A stretch of 21,921 nucleotides of DNA from JBBRFH01 sp038224615. GTDB taxonomy: Bacteria; Planctomycetota; Phycisphaerae; Tepidisphaerales; Tepidisphaeraceae. Position numbers and translations under genes: made by a program. How positions within the stretch are numbered: the stretch's first letter is position 1; the number at the start of each line of letters is the position of its first letter. A model generated the notes under the pieces. The model searched no databases. It worked only from the letters and a program-made list of their open reading frames with translations, and was not told where the DNA came from. Below are positions 1 to 8,436 of the stretch, piece by piece. Where the stretch lies: positions 1 to 21,921 of the forward strand of contig JBBRFH010000015.1 of assembly GCA_038224615.1 (NCBI GenBank), given 5' to 3'.

Positions 1-30
1 AACGGCTTGCAAGCCGAGGCGTCTTTGGGG

Positions 31-1782
31 ATGATGAGAAGCATGTCGCAGGGGATCCAAATTGATCGTCTCGAACCGCGCACGCACTTTGCTGCGGGCG
101 ATCCGTTTGAGCGGTTCGGCGTCGGCGGGTTCTTGCAGTTCCGCGGGTCGCGGGTGGTCGGGCAACCCGTAGACTTTGCCGAAACCGCCAGCGGCAAGCT
201 GATGTTCACCTCCAGTGGTGCGCGCATCGCCCGAGTGAATGCCGCCGACGGCACGCTCGACGCCACCTTCGACGGCGACGGCATCCTCAACACCTTCTTC
301 AGCGGCATCCGCGACACCGCGCCCATCGCCGGGGACCGCTTCTGGGCCGTCGGGTACGTCGATGACCAGGACGCGACGACACCGATCGAGTGGTACATCG
401 CCCGCGTTCGCGCCAACGGCTCACTCGACCGCACCTTCGGCAGCCGCGGCCGCACCAAGATCGACGCCGCAGGACTCCGTGGATACCGCAACTACGACGC
501 GACCATTGATGGCACCGGTGCCGTCACCTTCACCGCCAGCCGCCGCGACGACTATAGCGAGCACGTCATGCTCCGCTTCAGCGCCGCCGGCACGCTCGAC
601 ACCGCCTTTGCCGACGCGGGCGTGCTGCCGCTGCGGACCGCCCGCGCCCTGGTGGCCCAGACGGCATATGACGCCGGCGGCAACCTGTACCAACTGATCC
701 GCCCCGTCCGCAACGGCGTCGCCACCGCCACGATCCGTTCGATCCGGAAGCTCAGGCCCGACGGCACGCTCGACACCACCTTCGGCGGCAGCGGGTACCT
801 CACGGCGCGAAGCGATCTTCAGTTCCGCGGCCTGTCTGTTCTGGACGGTGCCCTGTTCGTCCACGCACCCGTGACGCAGAGCCGAAGCAGCTACCTGCTT
901 AAGCTCGACCGAAACGGCGGGTTCGATCTGAACTTCGGGAGCGGGGGAAAGATCAAATTCGAGCTTCCCGCGCAATACTCGTCGCTCCGCCTTTACCGGC
1001 AACCCGATGGGAAACTGCTGATGCTCACCGACCGCTGGAGGCGATTGAACGCCGACGGGTCGCGTGATTCGACCTTTGCCGAGGCCACCATCCCCGGCAC
1101 CCTCAACCTCGTCGGGCGCAACGGCGTCCTCTACGGTGCCAGCGGCGGCCAGATGTACGCCACCGCACTCAACGGTGATGAAGTCGGTCCAATCACCCTT
1201 TCGTCCGACGGCACGCTTACCCTTCGTGGCACACGGCAGGCCGATCACCTCAACGTCTATCAGTACGCCCCGGACGGCACGGTCGAACTGATCATTCCTT
1301 CCCGCGAAGGCTGGTCGCGTCGCTACGACCCCGCGCAGGTCCAGCGAATCGTCGTCGACGGCGGCAGTGGCGACGATGTCATCTACGTCCGCGGAACGCT
1401 CCCCGTAACGGTCATCGGCGCCGCCGGCAACGATCGCATCGACACCAGCACCGACGCCCCCGGCGTCCTCATCTCCGGCGGGCTCGGTAACGACGACATC
1501 GAAGCCAGCGGCGAAGGCTTCACCGTCGAAGGCAACGACGGCGACAACGTCCGCGACCGTCTGCCCGCGATCTCCACCCTCAGCGGCGGTCGGGGAAACG
1601 ACAAGATCGGAACTTCAGGCGGACGCGGCTTCAGCGCCTTCCAGGTCTTCGGCGACGAAGGCGACGACTACCTCCGCTCCGGCCTCACCAACGACACCCT
1701 CACCGGCGGCCCCGGCCGCGACACGATGCGCAGTGGCGGCGGGATCGATACCATTTTCAGGGATGACGACGATGCGCCATAA
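31..1782 (+). CDS. LEPR-type secreted delta-60 repeat protein with C-terminal calcium-binding repeats (paralogue 1)
   Basis: The predicted protein is about 583 residues and probably extracytoplasmic. It opens with LEPRTHFAAGD near residue 14, the short N-terminal motif of many large exported planctomycete proteins (LEPR-XLL type). At least six delta-60 style repeats follow, with cores such as LDATFDGDG, LDRTFGSRG, LDTAFADAG, LDTTFGGSG and FDLNFGSGG, at roughly residues 73, 130, 187, 245, 296 and 343. From about residue 444 the sequence turns into RTX-like calcium-binding units: GGSGDDVI, GAAGNDRI, GGLGNDDI, GGRGNDKI, GDEGDDYL and GGPGRDTM. The function is unknown; a calcium-stabilised surface or secreted protein is inferred. 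The start is uncertain: ATG at 31, 34 or 43 all precede the LEPR motif, and the frame is open to the window edge. It ends 11 bases inside the next gene, its paralogue. Confidence 0.82.
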   Translation: MMRSMSQGIQIDRLEPRTHFAAGDPFERFGVGGFLQFRGSRVVGQPVDFAETASGKLMFTSSGARIARVNAADGTLDATFDGDGILNTFFSGIRDTAPIAGDRFWAVGYVDDQDATTPIEWYIARVRANGSLDRTFGSRGRTKIDAAGLRGYRNYDATIDGTGAVTFTASRRDDYSEHVMLRFSAAGTLDTAFADAGVLPLRTARALVAQTAYDAGGNLYQLIRPVRNGVATATIRSIRKLRPDGTLDTTFGGSGYLTARSDLQFRGLSVLDGALFVHAPVTQSRSSYLLKLDRNGGFDLNFGSGGKIKFELPAQYSSLRLYRQPDGKLLMLTDRWRRLNADGSRDSTFAEATIPGTLNLVGRNGVLYGASGGQMYATALNGDEVGPITLSSDGTLTLRGTRQADHLNVYQYAPDGTVELIIPSREGWSRRYDPAQVQRIVVDGGSGDDVIYVRGTLPVTVIGAAGNDRIDTSTDAPGVLISGGLGNDDIEASGEGFTVEGNDGDNVRDRLPAISTLSGGRGNDKIGTSGGRGFSAFQVFGDEGDDYLRSGLTNDTLTGGPGRDTMRSGGGIDTIFRDDDDAP

Positions 1783-3643
1783 CTCACCCGTGTTGGACCC
1801 ACTCGAACCCCGCACGTTCTTCGCCGCGGGGGATCCGGTGGAATCGTTCGGACGCAATGGCAACGCCTCCACGCCCTACCCGCTGTACAACGTCGGCGTG
1901 AGCCAGTTCGTGCAGACGCCTGATGGAAAATTTTTAGCGGCCATCAGGAGCCAGTACTACCGCCCGACCCTGCCGGGCGTGGCCGCCGATTTCGTCCGCT
2001 TCAACGCCAGCGGGACGGCCGACACCACGTTCGGCGGGATCGGCGCGGTCGATTCGTTCTTCTCCAGCGTGCGCGCGATCTCGGTACGGTCGGACGGGCG
2101 CTATTACGCACTCGGGTTGCGCAATGGCGTTTTCTCCGACGATTACAATACTGCGGGACCATGGTACGTCGCGCGGTTCCGCGTCGACGGCGCGCTTGAT
2201 CGCTCCTTCGGAAAGCGCGGCGTGGTACCCCTGAACGTCGTCGCCGGCCGGCTATACAACCCCACGCTCGACAACGACGGCCGCGTGACTTTCATCTCGC
2301 GCAGTTCGCGTAGGAATGCCTACTTTGTGGACGTCGTTCGCTCTGATGCGACAGGCAACCCTGACCCGATTTTCGGCACCAATGGAGTTGTCGAGCTGTA
2401 CGATCGTCACGGCGTCAGCCGGTTTGAATCGTCCTGGTTCGACATCGCCGATGACGGCAGCATCTTCGTCGTCGGCAACCGCTTCTATCGTCGGCGGCTG
2501 ACGAGTTCGGTCCTGAAGCTGCGGCCGGACGGTTCGTTCGATCCCACCTTCGGCAGCAGCGGCTATGCAGCGGTGCCGCGCTTCTCGGACAATCCGAGCG
2601 TGGAGGCGTCGGCATCCGGCGTCTACGTGCTGGCGCCCTTTTACCTTCCTGGCGACCAGCCCGACGGCGTTCGTTTGACCCGGCTGACCAACGGCGGCGC
2701 GCTCGACAGGGCGTTCAACGCCAGTGGCTCAGTCACCTGGCCGGGCTTCGTTTCGGGCAAACCTGGCACGATAGTCGTGCAGTCGGACGGCAAAGCCATC
2801 GTACGCACCGGGTTTGACACCCGCCGCTACAACGCCGACGGCAGCTTCGACGAAACCTTCGGCCGGGTGGACGCGGGCTCGCTCAATCAAATCCTGGGCA
2901 GAGACCAGATCCTCTATACGCTCACCGATGCCAACACGATCACCGCCATCGCGACCGCCGGCACTGCGCCCGGGCCGGCGCGGATCGACGCGTCGGGCAA
3001 CTTTACGCTCGTCGGCACTGGCTCCAACGACCGCATGACGCTGCACGTGGGCAGTGAGCCAATCGCAGACCCCTTGACGCTGCTGAGCGCATACCGCGGC
3101 AACTGGGGACGCATCTTTCAGATCGACGACGTGACCTCCGTCCGCATCGAAGGCGGCTCGGGCAACGACGAGATCAACAGCGATATCCCCTACGGCGTTC
3201 CCGCGACGATCAGTGGCGGACGCGGCGACGACCACATTGAGAACATCCGACATCGCGCCACGATCTCCGGCGGTGACGGCAACGACACCATTCGCTCGCT
3301 GGCCGGCGGCGACTGGATCGAGGCCGGCGCGGGAGACGACGACCTCATGACGGCGCTCTATTCATTTCAGGTTCAGCCGATTCCCGTCACGCGCGTCTAT
3401 GGCGGCGCGGGGAATGATCATCTGTACGATTGGAGCACCCAACCGTTCTTCAGCGGCGATGAGAAGGTTCCACAGATTTTCTACGGCGAAGCGGGCAACG
3501 ATACGCTCGAGGGTGGCACCGGCCGCGACTACCTCGACGGCGGCACCGGCGATGACTCGCTCATCGGCGGCGGCGGCCGCGACACGCTGCGCGGGGGCGG
3601 CGGTGTCGATGTCTTGATCCGCGACGAAAACGACGCGCCCTGA
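1772..3643 (+). CDS. LEPR-type secreted delta-60 repeat protein with C-terminal calcium-binding repeats (paralogue 2)
   Basis: This is a tandem paralogue of the preceding gene, about 623 residues, with the same architecture. LEPRTFFAAGD lies near residue 11. Six delta-60 type units follow (GTADTTFGGIG, GALDRSFGKRG, GNPDPIFGTNG, GSFDPTFGSSG, GALDRAFNASG and GSFDETFGR, near residues 81 to 358). A longer C-terminal run of calcium-binding repeats starts near residue 461 (GGSGNDEI, GGRGDDHI, GGDGNDTI, GGAGNDHL) and ends in four back-to-back units near residues 573-610. I chose ATG 1772 because AGGG at 1759-1762 sits nine bases upstream; ATG 1763 in the same frame is too close to it. The gene overlaps the end of paralogue 1, so the pair is probably co-transcribed and translationally coupled. 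Both proteins end in an acidic D..DAP tail. The function is unknown. Confidence 0.82.
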   Translation: MRHNSPVLDPLEPRTFFAAGDPVESFGRNGNASTPYPLYNVGVSQFVQTPDGKFLAAIRSQYYRPTLPGVAADFVRFNASGTADTTFGGIGAVDSFFSSVRAISVRSDGRYYALGLRNGVFSDDYNTAGPWYVARFRVDGALDRSFGKRGVVPLNVVAGRLYNPTLDNDGRVTFISRSSRRNAYFVDVVRSDATGNPDPIFGTNGVVELYDRHGVSRFESSWFDIADDGSIFVVGNRFYRRRLTSSVLKLRPDGSFDPTFGSSGYAAVPRFSDNPSVEASASGVYVLAPFYLPGDQPDGVRLTRLTNGGALDRAFNASGSVTWPGFVSGKPGTIVVQSDGKAIVRTGFDTRRYNADGSFDETFGRVDAGSLNQILGRDQILYTLTDANTITAIATAGTAPGPARIDASGNFTLVGTGSNDRMTLHVGSEPIADPLTLLSAYRGNWGRIFQIDDVTSVRIEGGSGNDEINSDIPYGVPATISGGRGDDHIENIRHRATISGGDGNDTIRSLAGGDWIEAGAGDDDLMTALYSFQVQPIPVTRVYGGAGNDHLYDWSTQPFFSGDEKVPQIFYGEAGNDTLEGGTGRDYLDGGTGDDSLIGGGGRDTLRGGGGVDVLIRDENDAP

Positions 3644-3689
3644 GGCGACCACATCACGGCGCGGCACCATGCGGGTCGTTAATCGACCG

Positions 3690-4038
3690 ATCGCGCATCA
3701 TCCTCCACGTCGACATGGACGCCTTCTTCGCATCCGTCAAGCAGCGCTATCACCCCCGAACTGTGCGGCAAGCCGCTCGTTGTCGGCGGCAAAGGTGGAC
3801 GCGGGGTGGTGGCTGCGGCGTCGTACGAGGCACGCATCTCGCGATGTTCGACGAGTGGGCCGACGCGCACTTCCGACCCGTGCGACTCATCGGCACGCAG
3901 GCGCGGCACCTCACCCGCGAAGCCCAACTCCATCTGTTCGCCCAGAAGCAGAACGAGCGCCAACGAACAGTGGATAAAGCCGTCGATGCGATCAGGAATC
4001 GGTTCGGAAAGGCGTCCATCCACCGCGGGGAGGAATAA
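3690..4038 (+). pseudogene. dinB: Remnant of DNA polymerase IV (dinB), frameshifted and internally deleted
   Basis: Three pieces of a Y-family polymerase are readable. First, from about 3690, RIILHVDMDAFFASVKQRYH, the hallmark N-terminal active-site strand of DinB. Then, one frame over, ELCGKPLVVGGKGGRGVVAAASYEAR, the next conserved block; removing one C from the five-C run near 3752 joins the two in frame. Straight after YEAR (about 3833) the sequence jumps to FRPVRLIGTQARHL, a glutamine-rich stretch and DKAVDAIRNRFGKASIHRG, which match the extreme C-terminus of DinB. The fingers, thumb and most of the little finger (some 250 residues) are missing. No start codon is clear upstream. The gene cannot encode a working polymerase. 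The assignment rests on motif recognition, without alignment. Confidence 0.85.
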
Positions 4039-4375
4039 AGTCGGCTATAAGCCTCGGATGATTGTCGCTGGCAAACAAAGCGGGGATGCGGCGAATTACA
4101 CACTCAAGCGCAACAAGGGGCCGGCGATGTCCTCCATCGCCGGCCCGTTGTTGCGCTTCAGTGTGTAGTTCGCCGGATACTCCGGAAAACATTGAGACCT
4201 ACGGAATCCTGAAAGAAGAATGGAGCAGAGCAAACGACGCAATTGGCAGCGACAAGAAATAGCGGCGATTTGAATGGCGATTTCTTTCGCGTCATCGCAG
4301 ACGTTAGCCAGAAGGAAGATATGATGGAACAGTTCCGCATTCAGGACATGTGTGAATAGAGAGGACCAGAGAAAT
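4039..4375. other. Non-coding stretch between the dinB remnant and the GNAT gene
   Basis: About 337 bases without a convincing gene and less GC-rich than the flanks. It contains the 85-base hairpin at 4090-4174 and a weaker imperfect stem (GACGC at 4236-4240 with GCGTC at 4289-4293, enclosing AGAAATAGC and GCGATTTCT). The heptamer GTTAGCC lies at 4303-4309. Short open frames here look like chance reading of the hairpin. Confidence 0.5.
4090..4174. repeat. Near-perfect 40-base inverted repeat (hairpin)
   Basis: Arm 4090-4129 pairs with arm 4135-4174 at 37 of 40 positions, leaving a five-base loop (tcctc). The apical stem is GC-rich (GGCCGGCGATG with CATCGCCGGCC) and the outer stem contains TTACACACTCAAGCGCAAC. 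No T-tract follows, so it does not look like an ordinary intrinsic terminator. Two of the three mismatches are transversions, which suggests an old or drifting palindrome. It could be a small mobile palindromic element or a structured RNA. Confidence 0.75.
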
Positions 4376-4864
4376 ATGCGAGTGGCAACCGAGAACGATC
4401 TGCCCGCAATCGTATCCATCTACAACTCAACCGTTCCGACTCGGCAATCCACTGCCGATACAGTCGAGGTGACGGTTGCGTCGAGAATGGAATGGTTCAA
4501 GCAACATATTGTCAATCAACGCCCGCTCATGGTCCACGAACAAGACAACAAAGTCATCGCATGGGTGAGCTTCCAGTCCTTCTACGGCAGGCCGGCCTAT
4601 GACCACACCGCCGAGGTCAGTATCTACATTGCCCCCGAACATCGGGGAAAGGGACTTGGAAGGACGCTACTTGCGGAATCGTTGGGGATGACAAAGGAAC
4701 TGAGGATCAAGACGGTTGTGGGCTTCGTGTTCTCTCACAACCAGCCGAGCATCCGATTGTTCAGAACATTTGGTTTCGCGGAATGGGGCAAACTTCCCAA
4801 TGTTGCCGAAATAGATGGCAAGGAATACAGTCTGTCGATCCTCGGGAAACGGGTGAGTCCGTAG
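4376..4864 (+). CDS. GNAT-family N-acetyltransferase (phosphinothricin acetyltransferase-like)
   Basis: The 162-residue protein has the Gcn5-related N-acetyltransferase fold and would move an acetyl group from acetyl-CoA to an amine. MRVATENDLPAIVSIYNS is the usual N-terminal strand and helix of the Pat/YncA branch. The acetyl-CoA loop is APEHRGKGLGRTLL near residues 86-99 (R-G-K-G-L-G). NQPSIRLFRTFGFAEWG near residue 124 is the conserved C-terminal motif (N..S..L....GF). I chose ATG 4376 over the in-frame GTG 4352 because AGAGAGGA at 4358-4365 is a good ribosome-binding site ten bases upstream and the family motif begins there. The substrate cannot be told; phosphinothricin, methionine sulfoximine or another small amine are family precedents. 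Its base composition is noticeably less GC-rich than the surrounding genes, which hints at acquisition by transfer. Confidence 0.88.
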   Translation: MRVATENDLPAIVSIYNSTVPTRQSTADTVEVTVASRMEWFKQHIVNQRPLMVHEQDNKVIAWVSFQSFYGRPAYDHTAEVSIYIAPEHRGKGLGRTLLAESLGMTKELRIKTVVGFVFSHNQPSIRLFRTFGFAEWGKLPNVAEIDGKEYSLSILGKRVSP

Positions 4865-5102
4865 GACACCGAACAACCGGAATGGACAGATAAGGGGTCA
4901 TAATCCATTGCGTTAGCCGACGGCCCTCTATATCCAGAAGTTCCTGGCTGAGGCGTGCTCGTCTGGCCATTGCGGAGCATATAGGGGTTTGCGATGTCAT
5001 TCGGCGGACACTGACCTACCGCAAGCCTTTGCCGCGTGTTGTAGTCGACGACCTATGGCTAACGGCGACTCCAGGGAGCGGGCCGGCCGAGGGCGGATCG
5101 GC
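4865..5102. other. Non-coding gap between the GNAT gene and the end of the beta-helix gene
   Basis: These 238 bases separate two convergent genes and hold no recognisable gene or intrinsic terminator. The string AAGGGGTCATAATCC at 4892-4906 is followed by GTTAGCC at 4912-4918. The first half resembles GGGGTCA-type words sometimes seen in REP-like repeats, but no palindrome supports this. Confidence 0.35.
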
Positions 5103-8100
5103 CTACTTCGCCCTGCCGACGGCACCGGCGTCGCGTTTGCCTGTGGGTTTGTTACCGCAGAAGTCGCGCAAGGCCGGGCCGTCGAATTCCCATGCGTATA
5201 GTTCGGCGATGCTCGTTTTGGACTCGGTGAGTGTCGAACGGCAGACGCGGAGGAAATCCAGCGAGCCGGAGAGACCCTTGCCCACGACGAAGTCGGATGA
5301 ATTGGCCAGCGAGGCATCCTTGGCGATGGGGTCGAGTTTCCCTTCGCCGGCCGGCTTGCCGTCGATGTAGATTGAGGCTTTGCCCGCAGTGCGGTCGACC
5401 TCGGTTAGTACGTGGTGCCAGGCGCCGTCGTTAATTTTGGCGGTGCCAACGACGATGGCCTTGGCGCCCGCGGACATAAGTGTCAGGCGGGCAGCGCCGT
5501 CAGCGCCCACGGCCAGTTCATAACCTGTGTCGGTGCCCTTGCCGACCACGATGCCGTTGGTACTGCCGGCGTCGGTCTTGACGACGGTTTCGATCAGGAA
5601 GTTGTTGGTGCCCATATCCACCGTCTCGCGCTTTGAGCCGTCGAGGGTGTTCTGTGCGCCGCCTCGACGGCCGCTATATTCGACGTTCTTTGTCAGTTCG
5701 GCTTGGGAGATGGACGCGATCCGCTCGCCGTCAAAAGCGAGTGCCCCCTCGATCCAATCCTCCAAGCTACCTTGCTGATAGTCTGTGGCCGCACACTGCG
5801 ACACGGTCAGGTCGTTGCGGGGAAGGAAGTAGTACATGTCGCGGTTGACATACTCGTCGGTCATGTAGAAGTTTTCGCCAAGGACGGTCTGCGGGGCCGA
5901 GGCGCTCTTGTAGAAGTTCCATTCGCCCACAGTGCGGCCGAGGGCCCAGGGAACGAAGTACTTGACGCCGCGATCCTTGGCGCCGGATGTGGCGGCGGGC
6001 CGGTAATCCTGCTTTGCCGGGTCGACGAGGGGCATCTCGGGTGCCATCCAACCGATGGTAGCCAGTCGACAATTCTGGGCTTCAAGCTTGCCGCGGAGTT
6101 CTTCCAGCGTGTCGCCGGTAAGCACCGGTGCGCCCCCGCCGGCGCTGCCGCCGCTGGTTCCGCCGACGTAACCGAACGCATCGTTCTTCCCGTTGTTGCC
6201 CTTCGGTTGGCCGAAGAAGACGTTGTTGGCATAGGCCATGGTGGGGATGCCCTGTCGGCCCATGGCGCCGGTGTCGCCGCCGCCGGCCATGGAGACATCG
6301 CCCGGGCGGTTCTGGCCGATGAACGTCTTACTGCAGTCGAGCATCAGGTTGCCCAGGATGTTCGAGCGGTTGCCCGAACTGCCGTCCAAGGCGCGGTCGA
6401 AGTGATAAATGGTGTTATTGAAGAGTTGATCCATGAAGCCAAAGACCATGAAATAGCCGCAGTTGTTGTAGTACCCGGGCTGCTCGGGATCGACCCGGCC
6501 GGCGATGATGTTGTTGAAGCTGTAGACCTTAAACGCGCCGTCGAGGTAGAGGCTGTAACCCAGTTCGCCGCCGAGGGCGCGGTTGCCGACGCAGTTGCGG
6601 CTGATGTTGTTATAGATATAGATCGGGCCGCCTTGGAAGTGCTCCAAGCCACCGTAGTCGTTGCAGCCGAGCATGGTGTTGTCGATCTGGTTGTCATGCA
6701 CCAGCATTCGCGTCAACGGCACCACGCTCAGCGCTCCCGAGCCCTTCCCGCCGTGCGTGAAGATGCCGTTGCCCCAACTGGTATCAACGATGTTGCCGGC
6801 GATCTCGCAGGTCTCGGGATCCTCTACGGAAATAGCCGGGATGGATGAGGTCGAGCCGGCGTCGGGGCGGAAACCAGTGTCGATCACGCGGTTGCGCATT
6901 ACCTCAACATGCAGGAGTTTCCCATAGACATCATCCTTTGACCTGCCGCTGGACCCGGCGAGGAAGATGGCGTGGGATTTTTCAACATGCTGGACGTCAT
7001 TGTCGCTGACGATGATGTTGTCCATCACGTCACTGGCAAAAGGTCCGATTTCCTTGCTATAAACGCTGTAGGGGCCTGACGGGGGCTCCACCTTTTCAGG
7101 GCGGGGGAACGCGACGACGGCATCGGCCACATAATAAAACTTGCAGTTGCTTACGGTGATGTTAGTGCAGTTGCCGATGATGCGCACGCACGCCGAGGAG
7201 CGGATCTGCGCGGGGTAGCTATAGGTGCCGTCGTTGGGATCGTTGTAACGGAAGTGCAGTCCGCTGACGGTAATGTCGTGCTGGTCTTGAATCCAGATGG
7301 GGAAGCGCCGCTGCGCTACTTCATAGACGACGGTATTGGGGTCGGTGTCGCCAGGTGGCCGCAGATAAAGACGCCCGGCTTTGGGACCGTTGCCATCAAA
7401 GAAGTACTCGCCGGGGGCGTCGAGGAATTTCGCAACGTTCTCGATCATGAAGTGAACCCGTCCAGACGCCGTCCGGCTGTAGTCCGAACCGCCGCCATCG
7501 GAGAATTGGACCGTGCCGTCCGCAGGGTTGCAGTTTTTCGGTGAGACCCGATGAACCGCGGCCATCAGGAACGATGTCTCTGTCCAGATTGCCGCGCCGT
7601 TGAGCAGGCCCTTGTCACCCAGGCCTTTGAGCAAAGGTGCGGTAAAGGTGCCGCCGCTGCCAAAACCGTTCGTCTTCTGGTAAGCGGACCAGACGGGCCA
7701 GTTCTTCACGGGGTTATTGGGGTCGGACAAGTCGAAGTTGGGGGTGCGGGCAATATGCAGGCGCTCGACCTTGTCGCCCGCGACCTGCCACATCGAGGAG
7801 AACTTGGCAGCGAAGGACTGTTCGGCGGTATTACCGTCGGGGTCGTAGTCTATGCCAAGGTCGATGAACCATACCTTTTCAGGATCGGGCATGCCGGGAG
7901 CCTCGGCGGCGTCGGCCTTTTTCCATCCACCCTTGATCTGGGTGGAGCCGAGGATCATGGCTTCGCCGATGCCCCATGATGGGTCGCTGGTGAGGCGAAT
8001 GGGATTACGGCTTTCGCCGGATTCTTTGGCTTTCATTGCCCCGCGGTAAACGACGCCGCGTTTGAAGACATAGGTTTGGATGCCGCTACAGGCCTTGGCG

Positions 8101-8387
8101 CTGGCGGTGGCGTCCGCATCCCACGGGTGATGCTTCCAAGCGGCTTGCGGCGTGGCGCCATCTTTGGCATCGTCGCCAGCGTCAAAGTCGATATAGCGCA
8201 CGGACGCCCCCTTCTCAAAGACGAAAAGTTGAGGTGCCCATTCAAGGTTGCCGGTGGGTAAGACTTTGGCATGCCGTTGCTGCCACTTGAAGGCATTGGC
8301 CTGCCCCCATGCGTCTGCACCGCAGGCCAACGAGAGTAACCCAACTAACAGAGCGGTCGAACGTGATGCTATTTTGATGCTCGCCAT
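5103..8387 (-). CDS. Secreted right-handed beta-helix protein with C-terminal LamG/concanavalin-like domain
   Basis: The 1094-residue protein has a clear Sec signal peptide (basic MASIKIASRS, hydrophobic TALLVGLLSL, likely cleavage around AWGQA near residue 30). Residues of about 365-670 show the ladder of a right-handed parallel beta-helix: HDITVSGLHFRYND, NCTNITVSNCKFYYV, NIIVSDNDVQHVEKS, CEIAGNIVDTS, MLVHDNQIDNT, IYIYNNISRNCVGN and LFNNTIYHF. The C-terminal part, about 905-1065, looks like a LamG-type jelly roll (FLIETVVKTD, DGAWHHVLTEVDR, ASIYIDGKPAGEG, LDFLRVCRSTL). Such proteins often bind or cut polysaccharides, but I see no catalytic set that proves lyase activity. AGAAGGA seven bases before ATG 8387 supports the start. 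It is transcribed alone, and a TATAAT lies about 45 bases upstream. Confidence 0.85.
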   Translation of the reverse strand: MASIKIASRSTALLVGLLSLACGADAWGQANAFKWQQRHAKVLPTGNLEWAPQLFVFEKGASVRYIDFDAGDDAKDGATPQAAWKHHPWDADATASAKACSGIQTYVFKRGVVYRGAMKAKESGESRNPIRLTSDPSWGIGEAMILGSTQIKGGWKKADAAEAPGMPDPEKVWFIDLGIDYDPDGNTAEQSFAAKFSSMWQVAGDKVERLHIARTPNFDLSDPNNPVKNWPVWSAYQKTNGFGSGGTFTAPLLKGLGDKGLLNGAAIWTETSFLMAAVHRVSPKNCNPADGTVQFSDGGGSDYSRTASGRVHFMIENVAKFLDAPGEYFFDGNGPKAGRLYLRPPGDTDPNTVVYEVAQRRFPIWIQDQHDITVSGLHFRYNDPNDGTYSYPAQIRSSACVRIIGNCTNITVSNCKFYYVADAVVAFPRPEKVEPPSGPYSVYSKEIGPFASDVMDNIIVSDNDVQHVEKSHAIFLAGSSGRSKDDVYGKLLHVEVMRNRVIDTGFRPDAGSTSSIPAISVEDPETCEIAGNIVDTSWGNGIFTHGGKGSGALSVVPLTRMLVHDNQIDNTMLGCNDYGGLEHFQGGPIYIYNNISRNCVGNRALGGELGYSLYLDGAFKVYSFNNIIAGRVDPEQPGYYNNCGYFMVFGFMDQLFNNTIYHFDRALDGSSGNRSNILGNLMLDCSKTFIGQNRPGDVSMAGGGDTGAMGRQGIPTMAYANNVFFGQPKGNNGKNDAFGYVGGTSGGSAGGGAPVLTGDTLEELRGKLEAQNCRLATIGWMAPEMPLVDPAKQDYRPAATSGAKDRGVKYFVPWALGRTVGEWNFYKSASAPQTVLGENFYMTDEYVNRDMYYFLPRNDLTVSQCAATDYQQGSLEDWIEGALAFDGERIASISQAELTKNVEYSGRRGGAQNTLDGSKRETVDMGTNNFLIETVVKTDAGSTNGIVVGKGTDTGYELAVGADGAARLTLMSAGAKAIVVGTAKINDGAWHHVLTEVDRTAGKASIYIDGKPAGEGKLDPIAKDASLANSSDFVVGKGLSGSLDFLRVCRSTLTESKTSIAELYAWEFDGPALRDFCGNKPTGKRDAGAVGRAK

Positions 8388-8430
8388 AGCACGATCCTTC
8401 TTTCGAGTGACTGACTTGATGGACGGTGTG

Positions 8431-8436
8431 ATTATA
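8431..8436 (-). promoter_or_regulatory. Candidate -10 box of the beta-helix gene
   Basis: The minus strand reads TATAAT here, a perfect sigma-70 -10 hexamer about 45 bases upstream of the start codon at 8387. No good -35 hexamer is visible at 16-18 bases, so the promoter is a proposal. Confidence 0.35.

Noticed and set aside
3669..3977. 102-residue plus-strand frame over the dinB remnant
   Set aside because: It runs in the wrong frame for both recognisable DinB pieces and has no similarity of its own.
4090..4174. Long hairpin as an integron attC site
   Set aside because: The pairing is continuous over 40 bases without the spacer and bulge pattern of attC, and the ends do not give paired RYYYAAC and GTTRRRY boxes.
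5703..6848. Long plus-strand open frame (381 residues)
   Set aside because: It is antisense to the beta-helix gene, with low-complexity Val/Ala/Asp/Glu composition and no family signature. The minus strand has a signal peptide and domains.
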